Assembly: GCF_004366075.1 (NCBI RefSeq)
Contig: NZ_SODU01000004.1
Location: 554,839-618,838 of the forward strand
Source: Kribbella pratensis
GTDB taxonomy: Bacteria > Actinomycetota > Actinomycetes > Propionibacteriales > Kribbellaceae
Reading direction: 5' to 3'
Length of the DNA stretch: 64,000 nt
The translations under genes and the position numbers were made by a program. The notes under the pieces are model-generated. The model worked only from the letters and a program-made list of their open reading frames with translations, did no database searches and was not told where the DNA came from. Below, in pieces: positions 43,894 through 52,128 of this stretch (position 1 is its first letter; each line of letters starts with the position of its first letter).

Positions 43894-43952
43894 CCCTGTT
43901 CGAGTTGTAGCCACAACAACCCGACGGCTGCCCACACCGCACGATCGAGTCG

Positions 43953-45386
43953 TCAGACCTCGCTCGCGCCTGCTCCCGTGGTGCGGATCTCGGCCTGGCC
44001 GCCGAAGTAGGTTTCGTGATCAGGTCTCTGATGCCAGACGGGCCGGAGTTGCCCTCGTCCTGAAACAGGGCGGCGGTAGGCGTCGCGGTCCGGTCGGGTG
44101 TGGGCGGCAAACCAATCGATCAGCAGGCCGTTGAGCTCGTCGATGGTCTGGTAGCAGTACCGATCGTCGATCCGGTTGTGGCGTTCCAGCGGATCCTCGC
44201 GGACGTTGTACAGCTCGTCCGGCGCGTCACCGTGCCGCCGGACAAGCTTCCACTCCGCGGTCCGGACCATGCGAGTTCCGCCGTACTCGTCGAAGACCAT
44301 GATGTGCTCGGCCGCGCCGGTTCGGCCGTCGAGGCGGGACACGAGCGAGGCTCCGGCCGCGAGCGGATCGTCCGCACGCGGCAGATTCGCCAGTTCGAGG
44401 ATCGTCGGGTGCAGATCGCAGGCACCTGCCAGTCCACGGTCGACCATGCCGCTCGGCGTACGGCCCGGCACGGAGATGATGAAGGGCACTCGGACCGAGT
44501 TCTCCCACATATTGAGCGGGGTGGTGGCGTTTCCCTTACCCCAGATTCCGTGCTGGCCGCAGCTGAAGCCGTTGTCGGAGGTGAAAACCACGCAGGTCGA
44601 CTCGGTCAGTCCTTCGTCGGCGAGTTTCCGGACCAGCGCCGCGACACCGTCGTCGACGGCCGTGATCGAGGCGAAGTAGCCCTGCAGACTGGGCCGCGGA
44701 TCGCGCATGGCGTCAGAGATCGGACCCGGCTCCCAACTGAACCATGGGTGCGGATCCTCCCGTGGACAGGTGTCGAACGCGCAGTCCGCGTACAGGTCGA
44801 GGTACTCGGCTGGATGCTGCCCGAGCCACGGACTGTGCGGAGCCGTGTAGTGGACCTGCAGGTAGAACGGGTCGTCGCGGCGCGCCACGGTCTCTAGGAA
44901 CGCCAGGGCCTCGCCAGTGATCGCCTCGGTGATGTACCGGTCTTCGGACACCTTCGCGCCGTCCCGCCAGATCGGCGCGCCGAAGTACGGTCCATCGCCG
45001 GTGCGATGCGCGTACCAGTACTCGAACCCTGGCGCAGGCTCCCGGGCATCGCCCAAGTGCCACTTCCCCACATGACCACACCGCCAGCCGTTCGCCGCAA
45101 GAACCTCCGGCGTCGTCGTCAGCCCGGTCAGATACCTGGCCTCGTCGGCGACCCCATAAGCCTCACCGCGGATCCAGTCGTGCACCCCGTGCGCAGAAGG
45201 CATCCGTCCGGTGAGCAACGACGCCCTGGCCGGCGAACACACCGGAGATGCACAGAAGAACGACTCGAACCGTACGCCGTTGTCCGCCAGCGCATCGATC
45301 GCCGGGGTCCGGATCTCGTCGTTGCCCTGACAACCCAACGCCCACGGCCCCTGGTCATCGGTGACCACCACCAGAAAGTTCGTCAT
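43953..45386 (-). CDS. Type I sulfatase
   Basis: A 477-residue arylsulfatase-type enzyme. Cys50 in CSPARASLLTGR is the residue converted to formylglycine; the metal aspartates are Asp10/Asp11 in VTDDQGPW and a later pair in VFTSDNGFS (with His in QHGIWGK). No signal peptide is visible, so it acts in the cytosol or is not exported by Sec. Substrate could be a sulfated sugar. The neighbour upstream is the island repeat. Confidence 0.92.
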   Translation of the reverse strand: MTNFLVVVTDDQGPWALGCQGNDEIRTPAIDALADNGVRFESFFCASPVCSPARASLLTGRMPSAHGVHDWIRGEAYGVADEARYLTGLTTTPEVLAANGWRCGHVGKWHLGDAREPAPGFEYWYAHRTGDGPYFGAPIWRDGAKVSEDRYITEAITGEALAFLETVARRDDPFYLQVHYTAPHSPWLGQHPAEYLDLYADCAFDTCPREDPHPWFSWEPGPISDAMRDPRPSLQGYFASITAVDDGVAALVRKLADEGLTESTCVVFTSDNGFSCGQHGIWGKGNATTPLNMWENSVRVPFIISVPGRTPSGMVDRGLAGACDLHPTILELANLPRADDPLAAGASLVSRLDGRTGAAEHIMVFDEYGGTRMVRTAEWKLVRRHGDAPDELYNVREDPLERHNRIDDRYCYQTIDELNGLLIDWFAAHTRPDRDAYRRPVSGRGQLRPVWHQRPDHETYFGGQAEIRTTGAGASEV

Positions 45387-45438
45387 CCCTCAGCAACCCC
45401 TCTGCTCGCGCTGAAAGCGGCACCGCGACCAGAGAAGC

Positions 45439-45698
45439 CCGGAGCCCTTGCGAACAAGGCTATTTGAGTTCGGCGGACGTCTTGCCCAGCAACCGCCGGG
45501 CGACGATCAACTGCTGGGTGCGTTCGAAGATGTCGAGGATCTCGGTGGTGCTCACCGGCCCTAGTGGCCAGAGCCCGCCAATATGGGCCCTGACCTGGGA
45601 AAACGCTGCTCATCGGCACCCGCCGATGACCAACGTTTGTCAGCGTCCCACGGAGCAGTGACGGAGCAGAACGCGCCGATCTGGACCGCTTCGCTCAC
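45439..45698. repeat. Left direct repeat of the integrase island
   Basis: About 260 bases are closely similar to 50113-50382, in the same orientation. The most conserved run is gaacaaggctatttgag, and later tcggtggtgctcaccggccc and atatgggccctgacctggga. This copy lacks nine bases present in the right copy (a three-codon deletion in the acyl-CoA dehydrogenase tail). Divergence shows the duplication is old. Confidence 0.85.
45460..45555 (-). pseudogene. Acyl-CoA dehydrogenase C-terminal relic, left
   Basis: Thirty-one codons and a stop read STTEILDIFERTQQ then LIVARRLLGKTSAELK, the conserved end of acyl-CoA dehydrogenases. Compared with the right copy, three residues (IQQ) are missing and Gly is Arg. 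No upstream part of the gene is present. Confidence 0.75.
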
Positions 45699-45788
45699 CC
45701 GCTTGCACGCCCGCTCAGCGAGCCCTGGCGGCTCTTCGGAACGACGGTGAAGCAGTAGCAATCGCTACAAGTATCCGGTCAGGCGCGG

Positions 45789-46010
45789 AAGTTCGAGGCG
45801 CGTGCGTACTTCCGGGATCTGGATGGGCAGACCCGGCCTGTCGCGAAGTGGGAAACACCGCGAACCAGGCCAAGACCCGCTTTGCCAAGCCCTGAAGACG
45901 CCAACGGATCGCGGGCGTCGGGCAACTGAAGTCGACCGATCGGGTGTCGACCGCCGCGGAGCTGTTCTTGCAGAGGTCCAGATCGTCGATGCGGACGGTC
46001 TGGTCGAAGG
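45789..46010 (+). pseudogene. Tyrosine integrase N-terminal relic
   Basis: KFEARAYFRDLDGQTRPVAKW followed in shifted frames by NQAKTRFAK, ALKTPTDRG and STAAELFL resembles the arm-binding and SAM-like N-terminus of phage integrases (AR.RYRD.DG, ALK.RT..G). At least two frameshifts separate the pieces. It ends against the convergent tetR gene. Confidence 0.6.
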
Positions 46011-46019
46011 GGCGCCGAT

Positions 46020-46619
46020 TCAACCGGTCGCCCGGTCGAGCAGCGTTTCGGCCAGGTCTTGGGCGTCTTGGAGCGGTCGCGTGTCGTTGAGTGAGGTCGC
46101 CAGGGCGCGGGCACCCTCGAACAGCACGGCGAGTTGTCGGCCCAAGACCTCCGGCTCGTGGGCGCCGGCCTCGGCGGTGGTCTCGATCACGCGTTCGGCG
46201 AACTCCCTCTTGTGACGCTCAACCAATGCCGTGGCCTCGGGCATCGTCCCGGCTGCTTCGACGGCGACGTTGTGCAACGGACAACCCCGCACCGTCGCCG
46301 GCGGTGCGGCGGCCGGAAGCTCGGCGAACAGCCCGAGGAGACGCTCACGCGCGCTGAGGTCGCTGCGCTCCAGAACGGTCTCGGCGAGTAGTGCGCCGTC
46401 GGACTCGAGACGTTCCAAGTACGCGCTGACCAGCGCCTCCTTGCTCGGGAAGTGTTGATAGAAGGTCCGCGTCGATACATGTGCGGTGTCGGTCAGCTTC
46501 GCGATGCCGGTGGCGTGGATCCCGTCGCGTGCGAACAACTCGACCGCTGCGCGCAGGATGCGCTCCCGCGCTCCACGCCCGCCTTTGGGTGCGCTGGTCG
46601 TCGTTTCACTCGTTCCCAT
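46020..46619 (-). CDS. TetR family repressor, island cargo
   Basis: A 199-residue TetR regulator with a clear N-terminal helix-turn-helix (ERILRAAVELFARDGIHATGIAKLT then VSTRTFYQHFPSKEALV) and a helical ligand domain with a Cys (RGCPLHNVAVE), as in the YcdC/PfmR-like group. The ATG is at 46619. It is divergent from the DUF302-amidase genes; paired 22-base operators lie between them. Confidence 0.92.
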   Translation of the reverse strand: MGTSETTTSAPKGGRGARERILRAAVELFARDGIHATGIAKLTDTAHVSTRTFYQHFPSKEALVSAYLERLESDGALLAETVLERSDLSARERLLGLFAELPAAAPPATVRGCPLHNVAVEAAGTMPEATALVERHKREFAERVIETTAEAGAHEPEVLGRQLAVLFEGARALATSLNDTRPLQDAQDLAETLLDRATG

Positions 46620-46624
46620 GCCCA

Positions 46625-46692
46625 AAGTATAGCGATCGATTTACTTCCCAGAAGTGACCTGCTAGATTGAAGGTACAGCGATCACTGTACTT
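46625..46692. promoter_or_regulatory. Two 22-bp TetR operators between tetR and DUF302 genes
   Basis: Site 1 (46625-46646) has arms AAGTATAGC and TTTACTT around GATC; site 2 (46671-46692) has arms AGGTACAGC and CTGTACTT around GATC. Both share the AGCGATC core, and their centres are 46 bases apart. GTACAG and CTGTAC in site 2 are a perfect inverted repeat. The local tetR product is the natural binder; site 1 begins six bases from its own start codon. Confidence 0.75.
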
Positions 46693-46771
46693 CGGGAGCA
46701 GTGCCCTGGCACTGCACTCGTGACCCAGAGCCGCACCTCCCATCCGAGAACGAGAAAGGAACGAACAAGCG

Positions 46772-47311
46772 ATGTCCACTCAGAACTTCGTCGCAGTTCC
46801 CCACGAGGCCGTCCGGTGGTCGATCGACACCGGCTCGTCCTTCGAGGACTTCCGCGCTCGCTACGAAGCCGCCGTACCGGTACTGGACCTCGAGCGGATG
46901 GCACAGATCCGCGCCGAGCGCGCAAGCTGGGACACCGTGCTCGCCGCTGCCGCGGAGAACGCCCCGCACGGATTCCTGCGGTTCTGGAGCACCGATGTCG
47001 GCGAGCTCATGCAACTCGCGGGCGATCAGGGCTTCTGCAGTGGCTACCTGATGGGAAATCACACGATCGCCGAGCGCATGTACCGGCACGACCCGGCGGT
47101 GATGCTCTACGCCCCGCTGCGAACGGCGATCCATCAGGACCAGCACGGCGTCACGCGGTTCTCCATCGACCAGCCCAGCACCCGATTCGACAGCTTCGGG
47201 CTCCCGGACATCGCGTCCGTCGGACTGGAACTGGATCGTAAGGTCGCCAACCTCCTGCGAATCCTCGACGTTCCGGTGCCCCCCGCCTTCACCGCGGCAA
47301 GCGACCAGTAG
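46772..47311 (+). CDS. DUF302 family protein
   Basis: A 179-residue soluble protein with a DUF302-like domain at the C-terminal half (GYLMGNHTIAERMYRHDPAVMLYAPLRTAI, then SIDQPSTRFDSFGLPDI). DUF302 proteins have no established activity; many sit near redox or stress genes. It is the first gene under the paired TetR operators and precedes the amidase by 45 bases. Confidence 0.7.
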   Translation: MSTQNFVAVPHEAVRWSIDTGSSFEDFRARYEAAVPVLDLERMAQIRAERASWDTVLAAAAENAPHGFLRFWSTDVGELMQLAGDQGFCSGYLMGNHTIAERMYRHDPAVMLYAPLRTAIHQDQHGVTRFSIDQPSTRFDSFGLPDIASVGLELDRKVANLLRILDVPVPPAFTAASDQ

Positions 47312-47356
47312 TCGACCCGACCTCCGGGCGCGGCCCGGACATTGAGAAAGGCAACC

Positions 47357-48823
47357 ATGAAGAACGACGAAACGTCCGTCCGTGACGCCGTATCGACAGC
47401 AGACGACAACGAGCTGGTCGAGCTCGGCGTCGCGGCAGCGGCCACCGCGATCCGCAACGGCGAGATCACTGCCGAGTCGTACGCCACGGCCCTTCTGCAG
47501 CGGGCCCGCAAGTACGCAGATCTGAACTCTTTCATCACGATCGATGAGTGCGCCGTGCTGACCGCGGCCGAAGCTGCCGACAAGGCACGCGCCGCGGGCT
47601 CGAGCGCTCCCCTGCTCGGCGTCCCGCTGGGAGTGAAGGACAGCTACCTGACACGCGGTCTTCGCACAACGCTCGGGGTAGAGGTCCTGGACGGTTTCAC
47701 GCCGGCCGAGGACGCCGAGGTGGTTGGGACGATCAAAGATGCCGGTGGCATCGTGTTCGGAAAGAACAACCTCGTCGAGATGTCCTTCGGACTGACCGGG
47801 GACAACAGTCGCTATGGCCAGGTCAAGAACCCTTATGGCACCGACCACATGTCAGGCGGGTCTTCCAGCGGTTCCGGAACAGCTGTCGCAGCTCGGATCG
47901 TGCCGGGTGCGTTCGGCGGCGACACGGTGGGTTCCATCCGGGTGCCCGCGTCGCTGGTCGGCGTCGTGGGCTTCAAACCGACCACCGGACGTTGGCCAGG
48001 CGGCGGCGTGGCGCCGATCTCCCACACGCTCGACACCCCAGGCATCTTCGCGCGCACCGTCGAAGACTGCGCGCTCATCGACCAGATCGTCACCAAGGAC
48101 GTGACCGCCTCCCCGGCCGCCGGTTCCGATCTAAAGGGGGCGAGATTCGCGTATGCGCCCAAGCAGTACCTCGGGTTGATCGAGTCCGAGACCGAGGCGC
48201 ACTTCCGTAACACACTCCAGCGCATGCGCGACGCCGGCGCCGAGGTGGTCGAGATCGACCTCGGCGAGGACTTCTCCGTACTCGCAGACCGATTGACGTG
48301 GAACCTCTTCTTCCGCGAGACGATGCAAGCCGTCTCCGAGTATCTGCGCCGGCACGACGTCCCGGTTTCGTTTCACGACATCTACGACGGGCTGAAGCCG
48401 GAACTCAACGGCGTGTGGAGCGAACTCGTCCTCCCGAGCGGCCCGGGCTACATCTCCCAGCAGACCTACGAGACGGCGCTGTCCGTCGATCGTCCAGAAC
48501 TTCAGCGCCGGTTCGACGAGATGTTCACTCGCGGCGGCATCGATGCGTTGCTCTCCCCAACCACGCCCAGTCCCGCACCACTGATCGAACAGCAGGCGAC
48601 GTTCACGATCTCGGGCGAGGAGGTCAGCCATCTGGTTCTGGCGAAGAACACTGTCCCCGCCAGCGGCGCGGGTTTGCCGGCCATCAGCATTCCGATGGGC
48701 ATCACTCGACACGGCCTGCCCGTCGGACTCGAGATCGACGGCGCACACAGTGACGACAGGAAGCTACTCGACCTGGCACACCGGGTGGGGACCGTTCTCG
48801 ACGACCTGCCCGCGCCCGCGTGA
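47357..48823 (+). CDS. Amidase signature family enzyme
   Basis: A 488-residue amidase that hydrolyses a C-N amide bond. The Ser-cisSer-Lys triad is Lys94 (LGVKDSY), cis-Ser in GGSSSGSG (169-171) and nucleophile Ser193 (GDTVGSIRVPA). The length is typical. No Glu-tRNA amidotransferase partners are near, so it is a stand-alone amidase with a xenobiotic or peptide amide substrate. GAAAGG precedes the ATG at 47357. In one operon with the DUF302 gene and probably induced via TetR. Confidence 0.92.
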   Translation: MKNDETSVRDAVSTADDNELVELGVAAAATAIRNGEITAESYATALLQRARKYADLNSFITIDECAVLTAAEAADKARAAGSSAPLLGVPLGVKDSYLTRGLRTTLGVEVLDGFTPAEDAEVVGTIKDAGGIVFGKNNLVEMSFGLTGDNSRYGQVKNPYGTDHMSGGSSSGSGTAVAARIVPGAFGGDTVGSIRVPASLVGVVGFKPTTGRWPGGGVAPISHTLDTPGIFARTVEDCALIDQIVTKDVTASPAAGSDLKGARFAYAPKQYLGLIESETEAHFRNTLQRMRDAGAEVVEIDLGEDFSVLADRLTWNLFFRETMQAVSEYLRRHDVPVSFHDIYDGLKPELNGVWSELVLPSGPGYISQQTYETALSVDRPELQRRFDEMFTRGGIDALLSPTTPSPAPLIEQQATFTISGEEVSHLVLAKNTVPASGAGLPAISIPMGITRHGLPVGLEIDGAHSDDRKLLDLAHRVGTVLDDLPAPA

Positions 48824-48874
48824 GCAACCGAGTGCCCTGCTGCCGGTGCTCGCCGCTCGACGGTGCGTGCGGGC

Positions 48875-49540
48875 TCAACCGGCGCGGTAGAAGGTCTTCG
48901 TCGCGCGGGCCACGACCGACTGCAGGCCGACCAGGTCCTGCTCGCGGCCGGCCGCGGTGATCTCCACGGTGGCCGTGGTGGGCCGGCCGTAGTCCGTGGT
49001 CCAGAGGCTGATCACCAGCCGGGTGCCCCCGGTGTCGTCGGTGTAGGAGTAGGTCATCGTCTTGGTCTGCAGCACGTCGTAGGGCTCACCGTTCGGGTGC
49101 AAACGCGGGGTCAGGCCGTCGACGACGGACAGGACGCGGAAGCCCTTCGTCCCTCGCAGTGCGGCGATCCTCGCGTTGACCACGTCCGTCCTGGTCTCCG
49201 TTGCTGGGAGGACGCAGTTGATCCGCAGCACCCAGAGGCCGTTCCTGCCGCTGAACTTCGCGTGGTAGTCGGCGACCTTGACCTTCGTCCAGCCCTGCGG
49301 CACCTGGGCTCCACAGCCGGACTCGTAGCCGGGTCCGGAGACGCCCCAGCCGTCCTCCTGGTAGGTCACCTGACCGGGCTGGAGCGGCGGTGTGCCGGCG
49401 GCGGCCCTGGCGGGCGGGAGCGTGGCGGGCGGGAGTGTGGCTGTGCTGGTCCGACCAGCGTGGGCGATGCTGAGTCCCCCGGCGGCGAGTGCGGCGACGA
49501 CGGCGGTCACGCCGGCAGTCCGCGCGAGGCTGAACCTCAT
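48875..49540 (-). CDS. Secreted protein of unknown function
   Basis: A 221-residue protein with a clear signal peptide (MRFSLARTAGVTAVVAALAAGGLSIAHAG, cleaved near AHA). Two cysteines (SGCGAQVP and RINCVLP) could form a disulfide. The mature part is beta-rich, with no recognised domain. AGGGAGGACC immediately before the ATG settles the start. It is convergent with the amidase and inside the island. Confidence 0.7.
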   Translation of the reverse strand: MRFSLARTAGVTAVVAALAAGGLSIAHAGRTSTATLPPATLPPARAAAGTPPLQPGQVTYQEDGWGVSGPGYESGCGAQVPQGWTKVKVADYHAKFSGRNGLWVLRINCVLPATETRTDVVNARIAALRGTKGFRVLSVVDGLTPRLHPNGEPYDVLQTKTMTYSYTDDTGGTRLVISLWTTDYGRPTTATVEITAAGREQDLVGLQSVVARATKTFYRAG

Positions 49541-50024
49541 GGTCCTCCCTTGATGATGCGCGCTGATCGCATCGGTCGATGCGATCACTTGGACAGCCCC
49601 TGGGGAGGAAAAGTTCGAGCCGCCGACATCCGTTCCTGGAGGCCGGTTTCAGTTACCGGGTTCGACCAGATCGACCGGGGATTCGGCCCGGCGCTGGCGG
49701 AGGTCTTCTTGGGGCGCAGAGCGCCAGGCATCAACTCGCCTCCTGCCGGTGACCGGTCGGCGCCGGTTCGCGGTCGGGCGCCGCGCGGAGTTCGCCACGG
49801 TCGATCCAGGCGATCCGACCGTCAGGCATCCGCACCCGCCCGAGCTACCGGCGCAGATGACCTATAGGTCACGCCGCCTCGCGCAGTCGCCTCCGCACGA
49901 AGGTGACGCTTGGGTCGTCGCCACCGACTCTGTTCTCGGAGAATTGGATGCTCCTGCGGGCCTCCTCGAAGTTTCTTCGGCGATGTCCATGAGGATGCGC
50001 GGCCAATCTCCGCCGACGCCGACA
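49541..50024. other. Gene-free stretch inside the island
   Basis: No frame here gives a recognisable protein. It lies between the secreted-protein start and the integrase C-terminal relic, and probably holds the eroded remainder of the integrase together with the secreted-protein promoter. Confidence 0.4.
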
Positions 50025-50099
50025 AGGCACCTTGGCCACTACGACCCGGGTTTCACGTTGCAGATGTACACCCACCTGCTCCCGGTCTGCTCCGAGAGG
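50025..50099 (+). pseudogene. Tyrosine integrase C-terminal relic
   Basis: RHLGHYDPGFTLQMYTHLLP is the end of a tyrosine recombinase: HLGH holds the catalytic His and MYTHL the catalytic Tyr. The remainder of the catalytic domain is not readable upstream. It directly precedes the right repeat. Confidence 0.7.
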
Positions 50100-50112
50100 A
50101 AGTCAGAGCGGG

Positions 50113-50382
50113 CCGGAAGCCCTTGCGAACAAGGCTATTTGAGCTCGGCGGAGGTCTTGCCGAGGAGGCGGGGGGCGACGATCAGTTGCTGGATCTGTTG
50201 GGTGCCTTCGAAGACGTCGAGGATCTCGGTGGTGCTCACCGGCCCTGGTGGCCAGAGCCTGCCAATATGGGCCCTGACCTGGGAAAACGCTGCTCATCGG
50301 CGCCCGCCGATGACCGTCGTTTGTCAGTGTCCCACGGAGCAGTGACGGAGCAGAACGCTCAGATCTGGACCGCTTCGGTCAC
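50113..50382. repeat. Right direct repeat of the integrase island
   Basis: About 270 bases match the copy at 45439-45698 in the same orientation. A perfect run starts at gaacaaggctatttgag, and the last matching run is gatctggaccgcttcg. It ends at the 3' side of the paralogous membrane gene at 50396. Confidence 0.85.
50135..50239 (-). pseudogene. Acyl-CoA dehydrogenase C-terminal relic, right
   Basis: Thirty-four codons and a stop read STTEILDVFEGTQQIQQLIV then APRLLGKTSAELK, which keeps the FEGTQQIQ motif of acyl-CoA dehydrogenases better than the left copy. The rest of the gene is absent. Confidence 0.75.
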
Positions 50383-50395
50383 ACGGCGGCGAGGA

Positions 50396-51124
50396 TCATT
50401 TGTCCGTGCCTTGGATCAGCGCGTCCCAGTCGATCGTCGTACTGCCAGCGGCTCCATCACCCAGGACGAACCTGCTGGGGTCGCCCGCCGCGCGAGCGCC
50501 TGAGGCGAGCCATGCAGCGACTCCGGGTGGATTCCGTCGCTCGAGTTCGTCGAGGAAGGCACGACGCGTCTCAATGATGCGTGAGCGCTCCGCCGGGGAT
50601 TTGGCCTTCTCCAGAGCAGAGAAGCTGGCCCGCCACGCCAAGCACAAGGCATCATCACTCAGCTCGGCAGCCTCGGTTTCCGCGGAGATGGTCAACTCGG
50701 CTTCCCGCATGGTGCCGGCGGGCGCAGCGCTCGACATGTGCTCGTCCGGGTCCCGGCGCTCAGGCAGTTGTTCGTGCACTCCGAGCCAGCCGATCCAACG
50801 GCGCGCGACGTACGGCGATCCAACGACGGCCAGCGCCAGCACAAGCACCGCCATCGGTGCGCCCAGGAGCGACCCGAGTCCGACGAACGCTACGGTGCCC
50901 GCCCCGGAGACAGCCGTATTCGTGACAATCAAAGGCCACTGCTGTCGCTTGACCTGGGCGTCGTCTACTGGTGTAAGGGCGACCATGGTCGCGGCAGCGC
51001 CGGTCAACGCAGCGAGGACGAACAACAGGATCAGCGTCGGCAGATCCCATGTGAGCGCGGCCATCGCGCCGGTCACCCCGACGACAGCGCAGAAGCTCAG
51101 CCAGGCAACCCGGTGCACCCTCAT
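50396..51124 (-). CDS. Two-part membrane protein, paralogue A
   Basis: A 242-residue protein. Four hydrophobic helices fill residues 5-105 and the rest is cytoplasmic with a conserved block: LSDDALCLAWRASFSAL, a helical stretch, then AAWLASGARAAGDPSRFVLGDG and IDWDALI. It is a paralogue of the gene at 55139, which shares both halves. Family and function unknown. GGAGGAGAAGG is directly before the ATG. The bipartite motif at 51189-51236 lies upstream. Confidence 0.75.
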   Translation of the reverse strand: MRVHRVAWLSFCAVVGVTGAMAALTWDLPTLILLFVLAALTGAAATMVALTPVDDAQVKRQQWPLIVTNTAVSGAGTVAFVGLGSLLGAPMAVLVLALAVVGSPYVARRWIGWLGVHEQLPERRDPDEHMSSAAPAGTMREAELTISAETEAAELSDDALCLAWRASFSALEKAKSPAERSRIIETRRAFLDELERRNPPGVAAWLASGARAAGDPSRFVLGDGAAGSTTIDWDALIQGTDK

Positions 51125-51188
51125 CCTTCTCCTCCAACCTACGAGGCTCGTAGCTACAAGTCTGTTCTGAAACAGGAGTGACCCCTAG

Positions 51189-51236
51189 GGCAACGACCGG
51201 CGAACAGATCGCCCGAAGATCGCCGACGCCCGGCAA
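51189..51236 (-). promoter_or_regulatory. Bipartite regulon motif, membrane paralogue A
   Basis: Read on the minus strand: TTGCCGGGCGTCGGC (51236-51222), a 15-base gap, then TGTTCGCCGGTCGTTGCC (51206-51189). It lies 65-112 bases before the start of the membrane gene at 51124. Both boxes match the copies at 56.0 and 57.4 kb almost perfectly. Confidence 0.75.
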
Positions 51237-51370
51237 TGAAGGCGGCTCGCAAGGAAGATCGTGCGCGTGCCGACTCAGGCAGACGTACGCCGGGAACGAC
51301 GTTGCGAGGCATCCGAGCGGTCTGATCGGACCTTGACGGGCGTGCTGAGTCGATCGGGTTCGTGACTCGG

Positions 51371-51413
51371 TTGCCGGTCTTCGGCAGCGAAGCATGGTCG
51401 TGTTTGACCGGAC
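51371..51413 (+). promoter_or_regulatory. Bipartite regulon motif, zinc-finger gene
   Basis: TTGCCGGTCTTCGGC (51371-51385) matches 13 of 15 bases of the first box. The second box after 16 bases, GTTTGACCGGAC, keeps only 7 of 12. This is the weakest of five copies, oriented toward the zinc-finger/ctaD unit. Confidence 0.5.
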
Positions 51414-51454
51414 TCGGGCATATCCGCCGCAGGGGTACGGCGGCATTGTGAGCT

Positions 51455-51483
51455 GTCAGCCGTGAACCGACCAACCGGCTGAC
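51455..51483 (+). promoter_or_regulatory. Inverted repeat before the zinc-finger gene
   Basis: GTCAGCCG (51455-51462) and CGGCTGAC (51476-51483) are perfect complements separated by 13 bases, 25 bases before the GTG start. It could be an operator or a leader hairpin. Confidence 0.5.
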
Positions 51484-51507
51484 CCTGTCGCGATGCAAGG
51501 AGGTCCT

Positions 51508-52035
51508 GTGATCGAGTCCAGATCTGTGGTCCCGCCTGGCGAACACCACCGTCGCGGGGACTTGGACGTCGACGCCTTCCGGGCGGATCTTGAGCAACAC
51601 CGGCGGTTTCGGGTCGAGCAGCTCGACGAGCTCACGGCCGACCTGTGGGCCGGATCCGATGATGCGATCGACGAGGTGGCGTCCGCGTTGATGGCAGCTG
51701 CGGAGACGGCCCTAGCCGACATCGATGCCGCTTTGCACCGCATTGATGAGGGCTCTTACGGGCTGTGCCGGGAGTGCGGCGGCGCGATTGCCGTCGACCG
51801 TTTAATGGCGCTCCCGATGGCCGGCCTGTGCATGTTCTGCCAGTTCGCACAGGAGGCGAGCGGTCTACACGGCGAACATCCGCCATGGCGGCGTCGCGGC
51901 ATGCGACCCGCCCCAGCACAGCCGTCGCCGACAGTTCCGCATCGTTCGGCGCATCCCGGACCACAGCCTCGAGACATCGTCGATATCTGGGGCTACGACT
52001 CCTTCCCAGCCAGCGATCCGCCGGCGAACTGGTGA
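51508..52035 (+). CDS. TraR/DksA-type C4 zinc-finger protein
   Basis: A 175-residue protein. A helical hairpin (FRADLEQHRRFRVEQLDEL and the following 50 residues) leads to a C4 zinc finger GLCRECGG-x19-GLCMFC, as in DksA/TraR. These bind the secondary channel of RNA polymerase or regulate stress genes. The C-terminal tail ends DIWGYDSFPASDPPANW, a motif common in stress-related actinobacterial proteins. AAGGAGG four bases before GTG 51508 sets the start. It begins the unit that continues into ctaD. Confidence 0.8.
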   Translation: MIESRSVVPPGEHHRRGDLDVDAFRADLEQHRRFRVEQLDELTADLWAGSDDAIDEVASALMAAAETALADIDAALHRIDEGSYGLCRECGGAIAVDRLMALPMAGLCMFCQFAQEASGLHGEHPPWRRRGMRPAPAQPSPTVPHRSAHPGPQPRDIVDIWGYDSFPASDPPANW

Positions 52036-52128
52036 AGGGCGACCCGCACAAGCGCGCCTATGGAGACCTGATGGAGAGCTCGTGGTGAATCTGACCCGTG
52101 GTACCTCGCGCGGCGCCGGAGCAGGACG

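Larger units (their letters stand above)
45439..50382. mobile_element. Decayed integrative element with cargo
   Basis: Direct repeats at both ends each contain an acyl-CoA dehydrogenase 3' end on the minus strand. Next to the left repeat is the N-terminal part of a phage-type integrase, and just before the right repeat is an integrase C-terminal part, both on the plus strand. Between them are tetR, DUF302, amidase and a secreted protein. Integrases often enter the 3' end of genes and leave a duplicate. The integrase is dead, so the element is fixed. Whether both integrase pieces derive from one gene is inference. Confidence 0.6.

Noticed and set aside
42085..43935. 616-codon frame antisense to the propeller gene
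   Set aside because: Val/Gly/Arg-rich mirror frame; the sense frame has Asp boxes and a signal peptide.
48863..49867. Plus-strand frame opposite the secreted protein at 48875-49540
   Set aside because: The minus-strand gene has a signal peptide and a perfect ribosome site; the plus-strand frame is low-complexity.
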